In this document: positions 28,883-38,108 of the stretch, piece after piece | How positions within the stretch are numbered: position 1 is the first letter of the stretch | Layout of the letters: each line of letters starts with the position of its first letter | Source of the DNA: Neisseriaceae bacterium JH1-16 | Lineage (GTDB): Bacteria > Pseudomonadota > Gammaproteobacteria > Burkholderiales > Chromobacteriaceae | DNA: 64,000 bases | Reading direction: 5' to 3' | Assembly (NCBI GenBank): GCA_025989215.1 | Contig: JAPDNP010000008.1 | Span: 124,001 to 188,000 of the forward strand | The notes under the pieces: model-generated | Databases searched by the model: none | Told to the model about the DNA's origin: nothing | Seen by the model: the letters and a program-made list of their open reading frames with translations, nothing else | Translations under genes and position numbers: made by a program

Positions 28883-30684
28883 GCCTGCTCAATTCGCCCG
28901 ACTTCTTCCAGCAGGCCACCATTTATCTGGGCGCCACCGTACTGATGGTGCCGCTGACCAAGAAATTCGGCCTGGGCTCGGTGCTGGGTTACCTGATCGC
29001 CGGCATGGCGATCGGCCCATGGGGGCTGGGCTTGATCGGCCAGGTCGAGGAGGTGCTGCACTTCTCCGAATTCGGCGTGGTGCTGATGATGTTCCTGATC
29101 GGCCTGGAGCTGGAGCCGCGCCGGCTCTGGCAGCTGCGCGGCACCATCTTCGGCCTGGGCGGCCTGCAGGTCGGGCTGACGATGGCCGCGGTGTGGGCGC
29201 TGGCGCGCTGGGCAGGTTGGCCGAACGAGGTGGCGGTGGTGGCCGGCATGGGTGTGGCGATGTCGTCGACCGCCATCGTGATGCAGACGCTGAACGAGCG
29301 GCAGCTGAGCAACTCGGCGCCCGGCCACGCCGCCTTCGCCATCCTGCTGCTGCAGGACCTGGCGGTGATCCCGCTATTGATGGGGCTGGCGCTGTTGGCG
29401 CCGATGGCCGGCGGCGGCTTCGACCCGCTGGCGGCGGCGCGCGCGATCGGGGCGATCGTCGCCATCGGCCTGTTCGGCAAGTTCCTGCTGCGTCCGCTGC
29501 TGCGGATGATCGCCGGCACCGGCCTGCGCGAGCTGTTCATCGCCTTTTCGCTGCTGCTGGTGGTCGGCGTGGCGCAGCTGATGCTGTCGGTGGGGCTGTC
29601 GATGGCACTGGGCGCATTCCTCGCCGGTGTGCTGTTGGCCGACAGCGAATACCGCCACGAGCTGGAGCTGGACATCGAGCCGTTCAAGGGCCTGCTGCTC
29701 GGCCTGTTCTTCATCGCGGTCGGCATGTCGGTGAACCTGGCGCTGGTGCTACGCGACCCGCTGACGGTGCTGGCGCTGGCCGCCCTGGCGCTGCTGCTCA
29801 AGACCGTGCTGCTGTTCCCGCTCGGCCGGCTGTTCAAGCTGTCCACCCCGCACGCGCTGCCGTTCGCGCTGCTGTTGTCGCAGGTCGGCGAATTCGCCTT
29901 CGTGCTGTTTGCCGAGGCCAACCGGCTGGGCCTGCTCGACGCCACCCGCGCCGCCCAGTTCAAGGCGGCGGTGGTGCTGTCGATGGTCGCGACCCCGCTG
30001 CTGCTGATGCTGTACGAGCACCGGCTGATGCCGCTATTGGTGCGCCAGGCGCCGGAACGCCCGGCCGACGTGATCGACGAGCAGCACCCGGTGATCATCG
30101 CCGGCTTCGGCCGCTTCGGCCAGGTAGTGATGCGGCTGTTCCACGGCATCGGCCAGCCCGCCACTATCGTCGAACACGACCCCAACCAGATCGACATGGT
30201 GCGGCGCTTCGGCTGGAAGGCCTATTACGGCGACGCCAGCCGCATCGACATCCTCGAAGCCGCCGGCGCCGCCCGGGCGTGCCTGCTGGTGCTGGCGCTG
30301 GACGACCCGGACACGGTGCTCAAGATCGCCCGCGAGGTGCGCCAGCGCTATCCCGAGCTCGCCATCGTCGCGCGCGCCCACGGCCGCAGCGATGCGGCCG
30401 ACCTGCTGGAGCTGGGCGTCGAGGTGGTGCGCGAAACCTTCGGCTCGGCGCTGATCGCCGCCGAACTGGCGCTGAAGCGACTCGGCCACGAGCCGTACAC
30501 CGCGCGCCGGCTGGTCTGGCGCTTCCGCCAGCACGACGAGGCGCTGTTGGCCGAAAGTCTGAAGCACCGCCACGATCGCGACCGGCTGATTTCGCTGATG
30601 TACCGCGGCCGCCGCGACCTGGAAAACCTGCTGGGTGCCGAGCTGAAACGCCCCGACGAGCCCAGCGAGCCGGACTGGCACTGA
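28879..30684 (+). CDS. kefC: Glutathione-regulated potassium/proton antiporter KefC/KefB
   Basis: Monovalent cation:proton antiporter-2 family, 601 residues, ATG 28879. About 12 membrane segments cover residues 1-385 (GSVLGYLIAGMAIGPWGLGL, FGVVLMMFLIGLELEP, SSTAIVMQTLNE). A C-terminal RCK/KTN domain follows: IIAGFGRFGQVVMRLF with the nucleotide loop, IVEHDPNQIDMVRRFGWKAYYGDASR and ALDDPDTVLKIAREVRQRYP. It protects against electrophiles by acidifying the cytoplasm on release of K+. The overlap with kefF supports the assignment. Confidence 0.93.
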   Translation: MSLLNSPDFFQQATIYLGATVLMVPLTKKFGLGSVLGYLIAGMAIGPWGLGLIGQVEEVLHFSEFGVVLMMFLIGLELEPRRLWQLRGTIFGLGGLQVGLTMAAVWALARWAGWPNEVAVVAGMGVAMSSTAIVMQTLNERQLSNSAPGHAAFAILLLQDLAVIPLLMGLALLAPMAGGGFDPLAAARAIGAIVAIGLFGKFLLRPLLRMIAGTGLRELFIAFSLLLVVGVAQLMLSVGLSMALGAFLAGVLLADSEYRHELELDIEPFKGLLLGLFFIAVGMSVNLALVLRDPLTVLALAALALLLKTVLLFPLGRLFKLSTPHALPFALLLSQVGEFAFVLFAEANRLGLLDATRAAQFKAAVVLSMVATPLLLMLYEHRLMPLLVRQAPERPADVIDEQHPVIIAGFGRFGQVVMRLFHGIGQPATIVEHDPNQIDMVRRFGWKAYYGDASRIDILEAAGAARACLLVLALDDPDTVLKIAREVRQRYPELAIVARAHGRSDAADLLELGVEVVRETFGSALIAAELALKRLGHEPYTARRLVWRFRQHDEALLAESLKHRHDRDRLISLMYRGRRDLENLLGAELKRPDEPSEPDWH

Positions 30685-30917
30685 GCCCGGTGATTTTCCG
30701 ACGGCTGGCACGAACACTGCTTAGCCCGCCAAACGGACGCGAAAACCGGTAATTTCGCCCGCTTCGGCAATTAACTGCCTATAGCGGGCCAATCGACGGC
30801 AACATCGCCCCAACGATAACTGTCTAACAAAAACCATGTCGGGCGTGCCATTTTTCGCGGCGCAGCATTTCGGATACACTTTCAAGCATCCCCCCATCCG
30901 ATAGCGGCTTGAGCACC

Positions 30918-33900
30918 ATGACCACCCAGCCCCGACTACGCGAAATCCCCTACAACTACACCTCGTTTTCCGACCGAGAAATCGTCATCCGCCTACTCGG
31001 CGACGACGTCTGGTCGGTGCTCGACGAGCTGCGCGGCGAACGCCGCACCGGCCGCTCCGCCCGTATGCTGTTCGAGGTGCTGGGTGACATCTGGGTGGTC
31101 GAGCGCAACCCCTATTTGGTCGACGACCTGCTCGACAATCCGAAACGGCTCGCCGCGCTGGCCGGCGCGATGCACCACCGCCTGACCGAGATCGAGAAGC
31201 GCCGTGAGGGCAACGACAAAGTCGGCGGCATGATCGCGGCCGCCCGTTTGGCGGTGCAGCGCTTCGAGCAGGGCTTCATCGACACCCGCGAGCTGCGCAG
31301 CAAGATCCTCAAGCGCCTGGGCCGTCACACCCGCAAAGACAACATCATGTTCGACGGCCTGGCGCGCGTGTCGCACGTCACCGATGCCACCGACTGGCGC
31401 GTCGAATATCCGTTCGTGGTGCTGGCGCCGGACACCGAGGACGAAATCGCCGCCTTGGTCAAAGCCTGCATCGAACTCGGTCTGACCATCATCCCGCGTG
31501 GGGGTGGCACCGGCTACACCGGCGGCGCGGTGCCGCTGGATCGGATGAGCGCGGTGATCAACACCGAGAAGCTCGACATCCACAACGGCGTCGAATACAT
31601 CGAGCTGCCGGGCCTGGGCGGCAAGTACCCAACCATCCAGTGCGGCGCCGGCGTGGTGACGCGCCGCGTCGAGGAAGCGGCCTACGCCGCCGGCGTGGTG
31701 TTCGCGGTCGATCCGACTTCGGCCGACGCCTCCTGTATCGGCGGCAACGTCGCGATGAACGCCGGCGGCAAGAAGGCGCTGCTGTGGGGCACCGCGCTCG
31801 ACAACCTGGCCAGCTGGAAAATGGTCGACCCGGACGGCCACTGGCTGTTCATCGAGCGGGTCGGTCACAACTTCAGCAAGATCCACGACGTCGACACCGC
31901 CACCTTCCGCATCACCAAGTTGGCCGAAGACGGCAAGACCGTGCTGGAAACGCGCGAACTGGCGATTCCGGGCCGCACCTTCCGCAAGGTGGGCCTGGGC
32001 AAGGACGTCACCGACAAGTTCCTCGCCGGCCTGCCGGGCATCCAGAAGGAAGGCTGCGACGGCATCATCACCAGCGCGCGCTTCGTGCTGCACCGCATGC
32101 CCAAGCACACCCGCACCGTCTGCCTGGAGTTCTTCGGCACCGTCGCGCAGGCCACCCCGGCCATCGTCGAGATCACCGACTACTTCAAGCCGGGTGGCGC
32201 GGGTCTGGCCGCCGGCGTGCAGCTGGCAGGTCTGGAACACCTCGACTGGCGCTATGTGCGCGCGGTCGGCTACGCCACCAAGGCCAAGAGCAAGGGTCGG
32301 CCGAAGATGGTGCTGATCGCCGACATCGTGTCGGATGACGAAAACGCCGTCGCCGAAGCGTCCAGCCACGTGGTGCGCCTGGCCAACGCCCGCTCGGGCG
32401 AGGGCTTCATCGCCGTCACCCCGGAAGCGCGCAAGAAATTCTGGCTCGACCGCTCGCGCACCGCGGCGATCGCCAAGCACACCAACGCGTTCAAGATCAA
32501 CGAGGACGTGGTGATTCCGCTGCCGCGCCTGGGCGACTACTCCGACGGCATCGAGCGCATCAATATCGAGCTGTCGATCCAGAACAAGCTGGCGCTGTGC
32601 AATGCGCTGACCGACTACTTCCAAGGCAAGCTGACCGTCGACAAGCTCGACGCCGACCTGTCCACCAACGAGTTGCTCGGCGACCGCCGCGACGCGGCGC
32701 TGGCGCTGATCGAGACGGTGCGCGAGCGCTGGCAGTGGATGCTGGACGGGCTGGACGTGCCGTTCGGCGATTACACCGCGCGCTACCCGAACGCCCCGTT
32801 GGAAGACGGCAAGGCCGATGCGGCCGACTCGCTGTTCATCGCGATGCGCGACGTCCAACTGCGCATGTCGTGGAAACGCGAACTGCTGGCCGAGCTGGAA
32901 ACGCTGTTCTCCGGCAAGAGCGATGCGCCGGTGATCCAGCAGGTGCACGCACTGCACCAGAAAGTGTTGCGCGGCCGGGTATTCGTGGCGCTGCACATGC
33001 ACGCCGGCGACGGCAACGTGCACACCAACCTGCCGGTGAACTCGGACGACTACGAGATGCTGCAGACCGCGCACCGTGCGGTCGCCCGCATCATGAATCT
33101 GGCGCGCTCGCTCAACGGCGTGATCTCCGGCGAGCACGGCATCGGCATCACCAAGCTGGAATTCCTCACCGACGAGGAAATGGCGCCGTTCACCGCCTAC
33201 AAGCAGCAGGTCGACCCGAACGGCCACTTCAACCGCGGCAAGCTGTTGGCCGGCGCCGATTTGAGCCGCGCCTACACGCCGTCGTTCGAGCTGTTGGGTG
33301 CCGAATCGCTGATTCTCGAGCAGTCGGACATCGGTCAGATCTCCGACATGGTCAAGGACTGCCTGCGCTGCGGCAAGTGCAAGCCGGTGTGCTCCACCCA
33401 CGTGCCGCGCGCCAACCTGCTGTACAGCCCGCGCAACAAGATTCTCGGCACCGGTTTGCTCACCGAGGCGTTCCTGTACGAGGAACAGACCCGCCGCGGC
33501 GTCAGCATGAAGCACTTCGACGAGCTGTCCGACGTAGCCGACCATTGCACCGTCTGCCACCGCTGCCTGAACCCCTGCCCGGTGAAGATCGACTTCGGCG
33601 ACGTGTCGGTGGCGATGCGCAACTTCCTGCGCAAGACCGGCAACAAGAAGTTCAACCCGGGCACTGCGCTCGGCATGGCCTTCCTGACCGCCAAGGACCC
33701 GGCCACCATCAAGACCATGCGCAAGGGCATGATCGAATGGGGCTATAAGGCGCAGCGCCTCGGCCACGACGTGGCGAAGAAGCTGAGCCTGTTCCAGGGT
33801 CAGACCAAGACGCCGCCGTCCACCGTCGGCAAGCCGCCGGTGAAGCAGCAGGTGATCCACTTCGTCAACAAGTCGCTGCCGGGTGGGCTGCCGAAGAAAA

Positions 33901-34766
33901 CCGCACGCGCGCTGCTCGATGTCGAGGACGCCAGCATCGTGCCGGTGATCCGCAACCCGAAGCTCGCCGACGACGCCGAAGCGGTGTTCTACTTCCCGGG
34001 CTGCGGCTCGGAGCGTCTGTTCAGCCAGGTCGGCCTCGCCACCCAGGCGATGCTGTGGCATGCCGGCGTGCAGACCGTGCTGCCGCCGGGCTATCTGTGC
34101 TGCGGCTACCCGCAGACCTCGGCCGGCTACGCCGACAAGGGCGAGCAGATCACCACCGAGAACCGCGTGCTGTTCCACCGCGTCGCCAACACGCTCAACT
34201 ACCTCGACATCAAGACCGTGGTGGTGAGCTGCGGCACCTGCTACGACCAGCTGGCCAAGTACCGCTTCGAGGACATCTTCCCGGGCTGCCGCATCATCGA
34301 CATCCACGAGTTCCTAATGGAAAAAGGCATCAAGCTCGAGGGCGTGTCCGGCCAGAAGTACATGTACCACGACCCGTGCCACACCCCGATGAAGGCCTAC
34401 CAGCCGATCAAGGTGGTGAACGAGCTGATGGGGGGCGGGGTGCCGCTATCCGACCGCTGCTGCGGCGAGTCAGGCACCTTTGCCGCCAGCCGCCCGGACA
34501 TCGCCACCCAGGTGCGCTTCCGCAAGCAGGAAGAGATCAGCAAGGGCGTGGCCGCGCTGACCGGCGGTGAAGCCCAGCAGCAGCCGGTGAAGATACTGAC
34601 CAGCTGCCCGTCCTGCCTGCAGGGCCTGTCCCGCTACGACGAAGACACTGGCACCCAGGCCGACTACATCGTGGTCGAGATGGCCAAGCATGTGCTCGGC
34701 GACAACTGGCTGCCGGAGTACGTCGAGCGCGCCCGCAACGGCGGCATCGAGCGCGTGCTGCTGTAA
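30918..34766 (+). CDS. Large DUF3683/FAD-linked oxidase fused to Fe-S/CCG dehydrogenase subunit
   Basis: 1,282 residues, ATG 30918. The N-terminal DUF3683 region (about 1-130) precedes a VAO-type FAD-binding domain ([34 protein letters not shown]). The GlcD-like C-terminal cap contains [15 protein letters not shown] and [14 protein letters not shown]. Next come two 4Fe-4S clusters, [16 protein letters not shown] and [16 protein letters not shown]. Two CCG (heterodisulfide reductase-like) modules end the protein: FPGCGSE to [12 protein letters not shown] with VVSCGTCYD, and HDPCHTPM to CCGESGTF. The layout equals GlcD plus GlcF in one chain, as in D-lactate/glycolate-type dehydrogenases delivering electrons to quinone. 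Substrate unproven. The gene stands alone before a bidirectional terminator. Confidence 0.88.
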   Translation: MTTQPRLREIPYNYTSFSDREIVIRLLGDDVWSVLDELRGERRTGRSARMLFEVLGDIWVVERNPYLVDDLLDNPKRLAALAGAMHHRLTEIEKRREGNDKVGGMIAAARLAVQRFEQGFIDTRELRSKILKRLGRHTRKDNIMFDGLARVSHVTDATDWRVEYPFVVLAPDTEDEIAALVKACIELGLTIIPRGGGTGYTGGAVPLDRMSAVINTEKLDIHNGVEYIELPGLGGKYPTIQCGAGVVTRRVEEAAYAAGVVFAVDPTSADASCIGGNVAMNAGGKKALLWGTALDNLASWKMVDPDGHWLFIERVGHNFSKIHDVDTATFRITKLAEDGKTVLETRELAIPGRTFRKVGLGKDVTDKFLAGLPGIQKEGCDGIITSARFVLHRMPKHTRTVCLEFFGTVAQATPAIVEITDYFKPGGAGLAAGVQLAGLEHLDWRYVRAVGYATKAKSKGRPKMVLIADIVSDDENAVAEASSHVVRLANARSGEGFIAVTPEARKKFWLDRSRTAAIAKHTNAFKINEDVVIPLPRLGDYSDGIERINIELSIQNKLALCNALTDYFQGKLTVDKLDADLSTNELLGDRRDAALALIETVRERWQWMLDGLDVPFGDYTARYPNAPLEDGKADAADSLFIAMRDVQLRMSWKRELLAELETLFSGKSDAPVIQQVHALHQKVLRGRVFVALHMHAGDGNVHTNLPVNSDDYEMLQTAHRAVARIMNLARSLNGVISGEHGIGITKLEFLTDEEMAPFTAYKQQVDPNGHFNRGKLLAGADLSRAYTPSFELLGAESLILEQSDIGQISDMVKDCLRCGKCKPVCSTHVPRANLLYSPRNKILGTGLLTEAFLYEEQTRRGVSMKHFDELSDVADHCTVCHRCLNPCPVKIDFGDVSVAMRNFLRKTGNKKFNPGTALGMAFLTAKDPATIKTMRKGMIEWGYKAQRLGHDVAKKLSLFQGQTKTPPSTVGKPPVKQQVIHFVNKSLPGGLPKKTARALLDVEDASIVPVIRNPKLADDAEAVFYFPGCGSERLFSQVGLATQAMLWHAGVQTVLPPGYLCCGYPQTSAGYADKGEQITTENRVLFHRVANTLNYLDIKTVVVSCGTCYDQLAKYRFEDIFPGCRIIDIHEFLMEKGIKLEGVSGQKYMYHDPCHTPMKAYQPIKVVNELMGGGVPLSDRCCGESGTFAASRPDIATQVRFRKQEEISKGVAALTGGEAQQQPVKILTSCPSCLQGLSRYDEDTGTQADYIVVEMAKHVLGDNWLPEYVERARNGGIERVLL

Positions 34767-34785
34767 GCGCGATGCCCGACATGAC

Positions 34786-34815
34786 AAAGCCCAGTCCGCG
34801 GACTGGGCTTTTTTG
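34786..34815. terminator. Bidirectional terminator between the dehydrogenase and rquA genes
   Basis: AAAGCCCAGTC, loop CGCG, then GACTGGGCTTTTTT. Confidence 0.9.
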
Positions 34816-34818
34816 CGT

Positions 34819-35529
34819 TCACTCGCCGGTGCGGCGCGTTACCTTCACCACCTGATACACCCCGCCGAACAGGGTGCGCTTGTCCCAGCGGTAGCGCTCG
34901 GCATGGCTGGCGAAGTGGGCGATATCGTGCCGCCACAAGGCGTGGGCAAACGGCTCGAGCCAGGCGTTCACGCCACGCAGCAGCCAGCCGATCGGCTGCC
35001 ACCAGGCCGGCTTGTGGTAATCGACGAACAGCAGCGTACCGCCCTCCGGCAGCAGCGACAGCAGGTGGTCGACGATCGCGCGCTTCTTGTCGTCGGGCAC
35101 TTCGTGCAACAGGAAGAAGCTGCAGATCAACTCGCAGGCCTCGGGGGGGCAGAAGCTCGCCGCATCGGCGCGCCACACCTCGGCCTGCGGGCAGTCGGCC
35201 AGCTTGGCCGAACCATGCTCCACCTGCACCGGGGTGATGTCGGTCAGCCAGAAGCGCCCGCTTCGGCCAACCCTGTCCGCCACCCGCCGCACCAGGTCGC
35301 CGTACACATGGGCGACCTGCCACACCCGCATGCCGGGTCGCACTTCATCGAGATAGGCCTGCATCAGCCGCCTATCGTTGCCGAACAGCAGTATCCGCAC
35401 CACCAGGTTGCGATCGAGCAGGCGCGCCCGGCGCGGATCGACATAGGCCCAGTCGTACACCTCGGTCATGTAGTCTGGTACGCCGTCGTAGTAACGGTTG
35501 CGTACGGCACTCAGCGGTTGTGAATTCAT
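34819..35529 (-). CDS. rquA: Rhodoquinone biosynthesis methyltransferase-like protein RquA
   Basis: 236 residues, Class I methyltransferase fold. The N-terminal signature VPDYMTEVYDWAYVDPRRARLLDRN, then WQVAHVYGDLVRRVADRVG (degenerate SAM motif I with VYGDL), FFLLHEVPDDKKRAIVDHLL and VDYHKPAWWQPIGWLLRGVNAWLEPFAHALWRHDI match RquA, the protein that replaces a ubiquinone methoxy group by an amino group. Rhodoquinone allows fumarate reduction in low-oxygen respiration. Ordinary UbiE/COQ5 methyltransferases lack the DYxxxxYxWAY start and the DYHKPxWWxP block. Assignment is by remembered motifs, not by search. Two 9-mer copies in opposite orientation lie 48 bp apart (35214, 35262). Confidence 0.82.
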   Translation of the reverse strand: MNSQPLSAVRNRYYDGVPDYMTEVYDWAYVDPRRARLLDRNLVVRILLFGNDRRLMQAYLDEVRPGMRVWQVAHVYGDLVRRVADRVGRSGRFWLTDITPVQVEHGSAKLADCPQAEVWRADAASFCPPEACELICSFFLLHEVPDDKKRAIVDHLLSLLPEGGTLLFVDYHKPAWWQPIGWLLRGVNAWLEPFAHALWRHDIAHFASHAERYRWDKRTLFGGVYQVVKVTRRTGE

Positions 35530-35639
35530 CGGGCTCGTCCAGTCAGGGTAAGCCCCACCCTAAGCGCTACGCTCGTACAGCGCTTTGCGCTGGACCAAAC
35601 CCCGGCCGGATCGCTAGGTCGAGACCCGCCGTCGCAGAC

Positions 35640-35664
35640 AAAAAAAGGGAGGCTTGCGCCTCCC
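35640..35664 (-). terminator. Terminator of the His-rich exported peptide gene
   Basis: Read leftward: GGGAGGC, loop GCAA, GCCTCCC, then a run of seven T. Confidence 0.88.
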
Positions 35665-35765
35665 TCCGATCTACCACTACCCCCTTTGTGCAGGCCTTGT
35701 CTCAGCTTTTACACTGGCGCGCCTCAGTCGGGCGTACCGTCTTGTCCGCGCCTCCCCGGCCCGGC

Positions 35766-36032
35766 TTACATAGGCCGATGATGCTTGTGGTGACGGTGGT
35801 GGTGGTGACCGTGATGGTAGTACGGAGCACTCTGGGCCTTCTGCATCGCAGCCGGTTTGGACGCCGTCTTCTTCTTCAGATGTCCCTTGTGAATGGTCGC
35901 CGACTTGGCCGGTGGCTTGGTCTGCACCTTCGGTGTCGGCGCTTGCATCGCCGATGACGCCTCGGCGGCGAAGCTGGCGGCCGATATCAGGCCGAATACC
36001 GTGGTCAGGGTGATCAGTAACAGCTTTTTCAT
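35766..36032 (-). CDS. Small exported His-rich protein
   Basis: 88 residues: signal peptide MKKLLLITLTTVFGLISAAS (cleavage near SFA), a Lys/Pro/Ala-rich middle (PKVQTKPPAKSATIHKGHLKKKT) and a C-terminus with 12 histidines in about 17 residues (HHGHHHHRHHKHH, ending RPM). Not a family I can name. The histidine cluster suggests periplasmic binding of Ni, Cu, Zn or Co. It is a single-gene unit with its own terminator. The ribosome binding site GGAG lies about 8 bases upstream of the ATG. Confidence 0.78.
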   Translation of the reverse strand: MKKLLLITLTTVFGLISAASFAAEASSAMQAPTPKVQTKPPAKSATIHKGHLKKKTASKPAAMQKAQSAPYYHHGHHHHRHHKHHRPM

Positions 36033-36170
36033 GGGCCAACTCCTGATGGATCATTCGACGGGATGGGGGGCAGATCCATGCCTCCTTAAGCCCATACTAG
36101 GTAGGCACCCTCGACCGGTATGTGAGACAAATGTGAGCGGATGTAACCGCTTGTATCATTGGCAGACATG

Positions 36171-36194
36171 AAAAAGGCCGGCAAAGCCGGCCTT
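36171..36194 (-). terminator. Terminator of the duplicated-domain exported protein gene
   Basis: Read leftward: AAGGCCGGC, loop TTT, GCCGGCCTT, then TTT. Confidence 0.85.
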
Positions 36195-36214
36195 GGCGAA
36201 GCGAACGATCGCGC

Positions 36215-36811
36215 TTAGTTGGCGACCGGCTTCTCGACATTCACCGCGATTGCGCGGGTGAACTTCACACGCAGGAAATCGCCGGCCTTGAGCGCCTTCA
36301 GGCGCTCCTGCAGCGCCGGATCCTGCACGCGCAGGGTTTCCACGTGCTGCTTGGAATCCTCAACCGTCACCAAATTCTTGCCCTGATCGACCTCGATCAC
36401 CTTCACCGAAGCAGTCACTTGGCGACGCACTGCGCCCAGCGGCTTCTCGCCCTCGACGGCACGCACGGTGGTGACCTTCTCAATGATGGTCGGATCGAGC
36501 TTCTTGGTGCGCTCCAGGCCAACGGCCAACGCGGCCACCACATTCACCACGACCTTGTCACCCGGCTTCACCTGCTTGAGGTTTTTCACTGCCGGGCCCA
36601 CGGACACGACGCGGGTGCTGCCATCGGCCTCGGTCAGCGTCACCAGACGCTTCTTCTGGTCAACGCTCTTCACCGTCGCCTCGACGCGTACGCCGTTGCC
36701 CACGGTCACGCCTTGCTCGGCCGATGCCGGAGTAGCCGGGGTGGCCGCATGGACCAGCGGAGCCGCACCGAATACACCAGCCAGCAGCAATGCCATTACG
36801 TGCTTTTTCAT
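36215..36811 (-). CDS. Exported protein with two tandem OB-like repeats, function unknown
   Basis: 198 residues with a signal peptide (MALLLAGVFGAAPLVHA). The mature protein is an internal duplication: VRVEATVKSVDQKKRLVTLTEADG to KPGDKVVVNVVAALAV (about 40-95) and VTASVKVIEVDQGKNLVTVEDSK to KAGDFLRVKFTRAIAV (about 128-193). Each has the pattern x-V-x-x-V-D-x-x-K-x-x-V-T-(L/V), a linker, then L-K-x-G-D-x-(L/V)-x-V. It resembles short periplasmic beta-barrel domains such as CusF, but the Met/His metal ligands of CusF are missing. Single gene with its own terminator. Confidence 0.75.
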   Translation of the reverse strand: MKKHVMALLLAGVFGAAPLVHAATPATPASAEQGVTVGNGVRVEATVKSVDQKKRLVTLTEADGSTRVVSVGPAVKNLKQVKPGDKVVVNVVAALAVGLERTKKLDPTIIEKVTTVRAVEGEKPLGAVRRQVTASVKVIEVDQGKNLVTVEDSKQHVETLRVQDPALQERLKALKAGDFLRVKFTRAIAVNVEKPVAN

Positions 36812-36954
36812 CGTTCATTCCCTTACAGTCGTGTGGTGAGACCGGGTGGGACGGCAAGCGCCGCACCGCGGCGTCGGGCATTCTGCTAACCCGATCTCAA
36901 TCATCATAACGCGCAGACTGGGGCTGCCGGCAAGAAAACAACGACATTTAGATA

Positions 36955-36980
36955 AATATCAATAGCCAGTTATTGATATT
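36955..36980. repeat. AT-rich 10-6-10 palindrome
   Basis: AATATCAATA (36955-36964), GCCAGT, TATTGATATT (36971-36980) is a perfect 10-bp inverted repeat in GC-rich surroundings, 16 bp past the DMT transporter stop. It may be a protein binding site or a weak transcription end. There is no T tract in the leftward direction. Confidence 0.5.
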
Positions 36981-36996
36981 AATTGAAAATACCGTC

Positions 36997-37863
36997 CTAC
37001 GCAGTACCGACGGCACTGCGTCCACGCCGAAACAGTCCCGGACTGAGCGTGCCGAGCAACGCGCCGCCGAGAATCAGCAGGATGGCCCAGCCGGCCACCG
37101 CATTCAGCGTGCCCTGCCCGCTGGCGACCAGCAGTAGGGTCGACAGCAGCGGCGTGGTGTACGACAGCGAGCCGATCTGGCGTGGGTCGCCCTGCTTCAG
37201 CGCGCGGTCCCACAGGAAGAAGGCCCCGCCCATCGGCCCCAGCCCCAACCCGGCCAGCGCCAGCCACTGCGCCGAACTCGGACTGACTGCCGGTTCGAAC
37301 AAGGCATGACACAGCAGCGCCAGCAGCCCCGATAGCAGGCAGAAGCCTCCCACCGCGCCGTTGGCGAAGTGGATACGACGCGTCAGCAGGCTGTAGGTCG
37401 ACCAGACGAAAGCCGCAGCGATCGCGAGCAGATAGCCAGCCATCGCCCCGCCCGATACCGACAGCTTGCCGCCGGTGACGATCAGGCCGGCCCCGACGAA
37501 GCCGAGCAGGCCGCCGACGATGTGACGTGGAGCCAGCACCGTGCCAGGTACGATCAGCGGCGACAGCAGCACGATCAACAAGGGCCACAGGTAGTTGAGC
37601 AGGTTCGCCTCCAGCGCCGGTGCGTGGCGGAAGGCGAAGAACAGCAGGAAATGGTAGCCGAACAGGCCGTACAGGCCAACGCCGAGCACCTTGGCCGGCA
37701 CCTTCCACTCGCGCAAGCGGTGCAGCGACAACAGGCTGCCGATCACCAGCGCGACGCCGACCACGAAAAATGGCGGCAGGCTGCGGGTCAGCGCGCCGAG
37801 CGTGGCGAGCGAGGCCCACAGCAGGATCGCGCCGGCGGCAAACAGCATCGGGTGGGAACGCAT
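36997..37863 (-). CDS. EamA/DMT-family transporter (amino-acid exporter-like)
   Basis: 288 residues with ten hydrophobic segments and two EamA halves: MLFAAGAILLWASLATLG to VGAGLIVTGG and AMAGYLLAIAAAFVWSTYSLL to LLILGGALLGTL. The layout and GxHFLLFFAFRHAPALEANLLNYLWPLLIVLLS resemble YddG-type aromatic amino acid exporters. Substrate cannot be read from sequence. The leader carries an 8-bp inverted repeat followed by a T run, which may be a regulator site or attenuator. Confidence 0.83.
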   Translation of the reverse strand: MRSHPMLFAAGAILLWASLATLGALTRSLPPFFVVGVALVIGSLLSLHRLREWKVPAKVLGVGLYGLFGYHFLLFFAFRHAPALEANLLNYLWPLLIVLLSPLIVPGTVLAPRHIVGGLLGFVGAGLIVTGGKLSVSGGAMAGYLLAIAAAFVWSTYSLLTRRIHFANGAVGGFCLLSGLLALLCHALFEPAVSPSSAQWLALAGLGLGPMGGAFFLWDRALKQGDPRQIGSLSYTTPLLSTLLLVASGQGTLNAVAGWAILLILGGALLGTLSPGLFRRGRSAVGTA

Positions 37864-37885
37864 CGCGGAATTCCTTGCAGTAGAA

Positions 37886-37916
37886 AAAACAACAGCTTGG
37901 CCGAATGACCAAGCTG
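37886..37916 (-). promoter_or_regulatory. Leader hairpin of the DMT transporter gene with T run
   Basis: Read leftward: CAGCTTGG, TCATTCGG, CCAAGCTG, then TTGTTTTTT (the T run is 37885-37893 on the given strand). A perfect 8-bp stem plus T tract 22 bp before the ATG looks like an attenuator. Alternatively, since TATGCT stands just upstream as a possible -10, the repeat would lie at the transcription start and could be an operator. The stem and loop contain one copy of TTGGCCGAA (37897-37905). Confidence 0.5.
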
Positions 37917-38108
37917 CTTAGCATACTGTATCCCGTCAACCGCCACCAAGCGGCGGCGGACCGCCGGGGGTGAGCCGATCAAGGGCCTGGAGCCGCTGAC
38001 GAGACTCAGCGCAGCGGCCTTGTCCGGCTGCCGCAGTAAACGAGGCAAAGTCAAAGTTTCTGCGTGGCTACATACCAGTCGTACGACAAGGGAGGTTGTT
38101 AACGGCTG

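Noticed and set aside
30993-34307. Very long open frame (about 1,100 codons) antisense to the dehydrogenase gene
   Set aside because: High GC keeps the opposite strand open. The sense frame has clear flavin and Fe-S motifs and the antisense translation has none.
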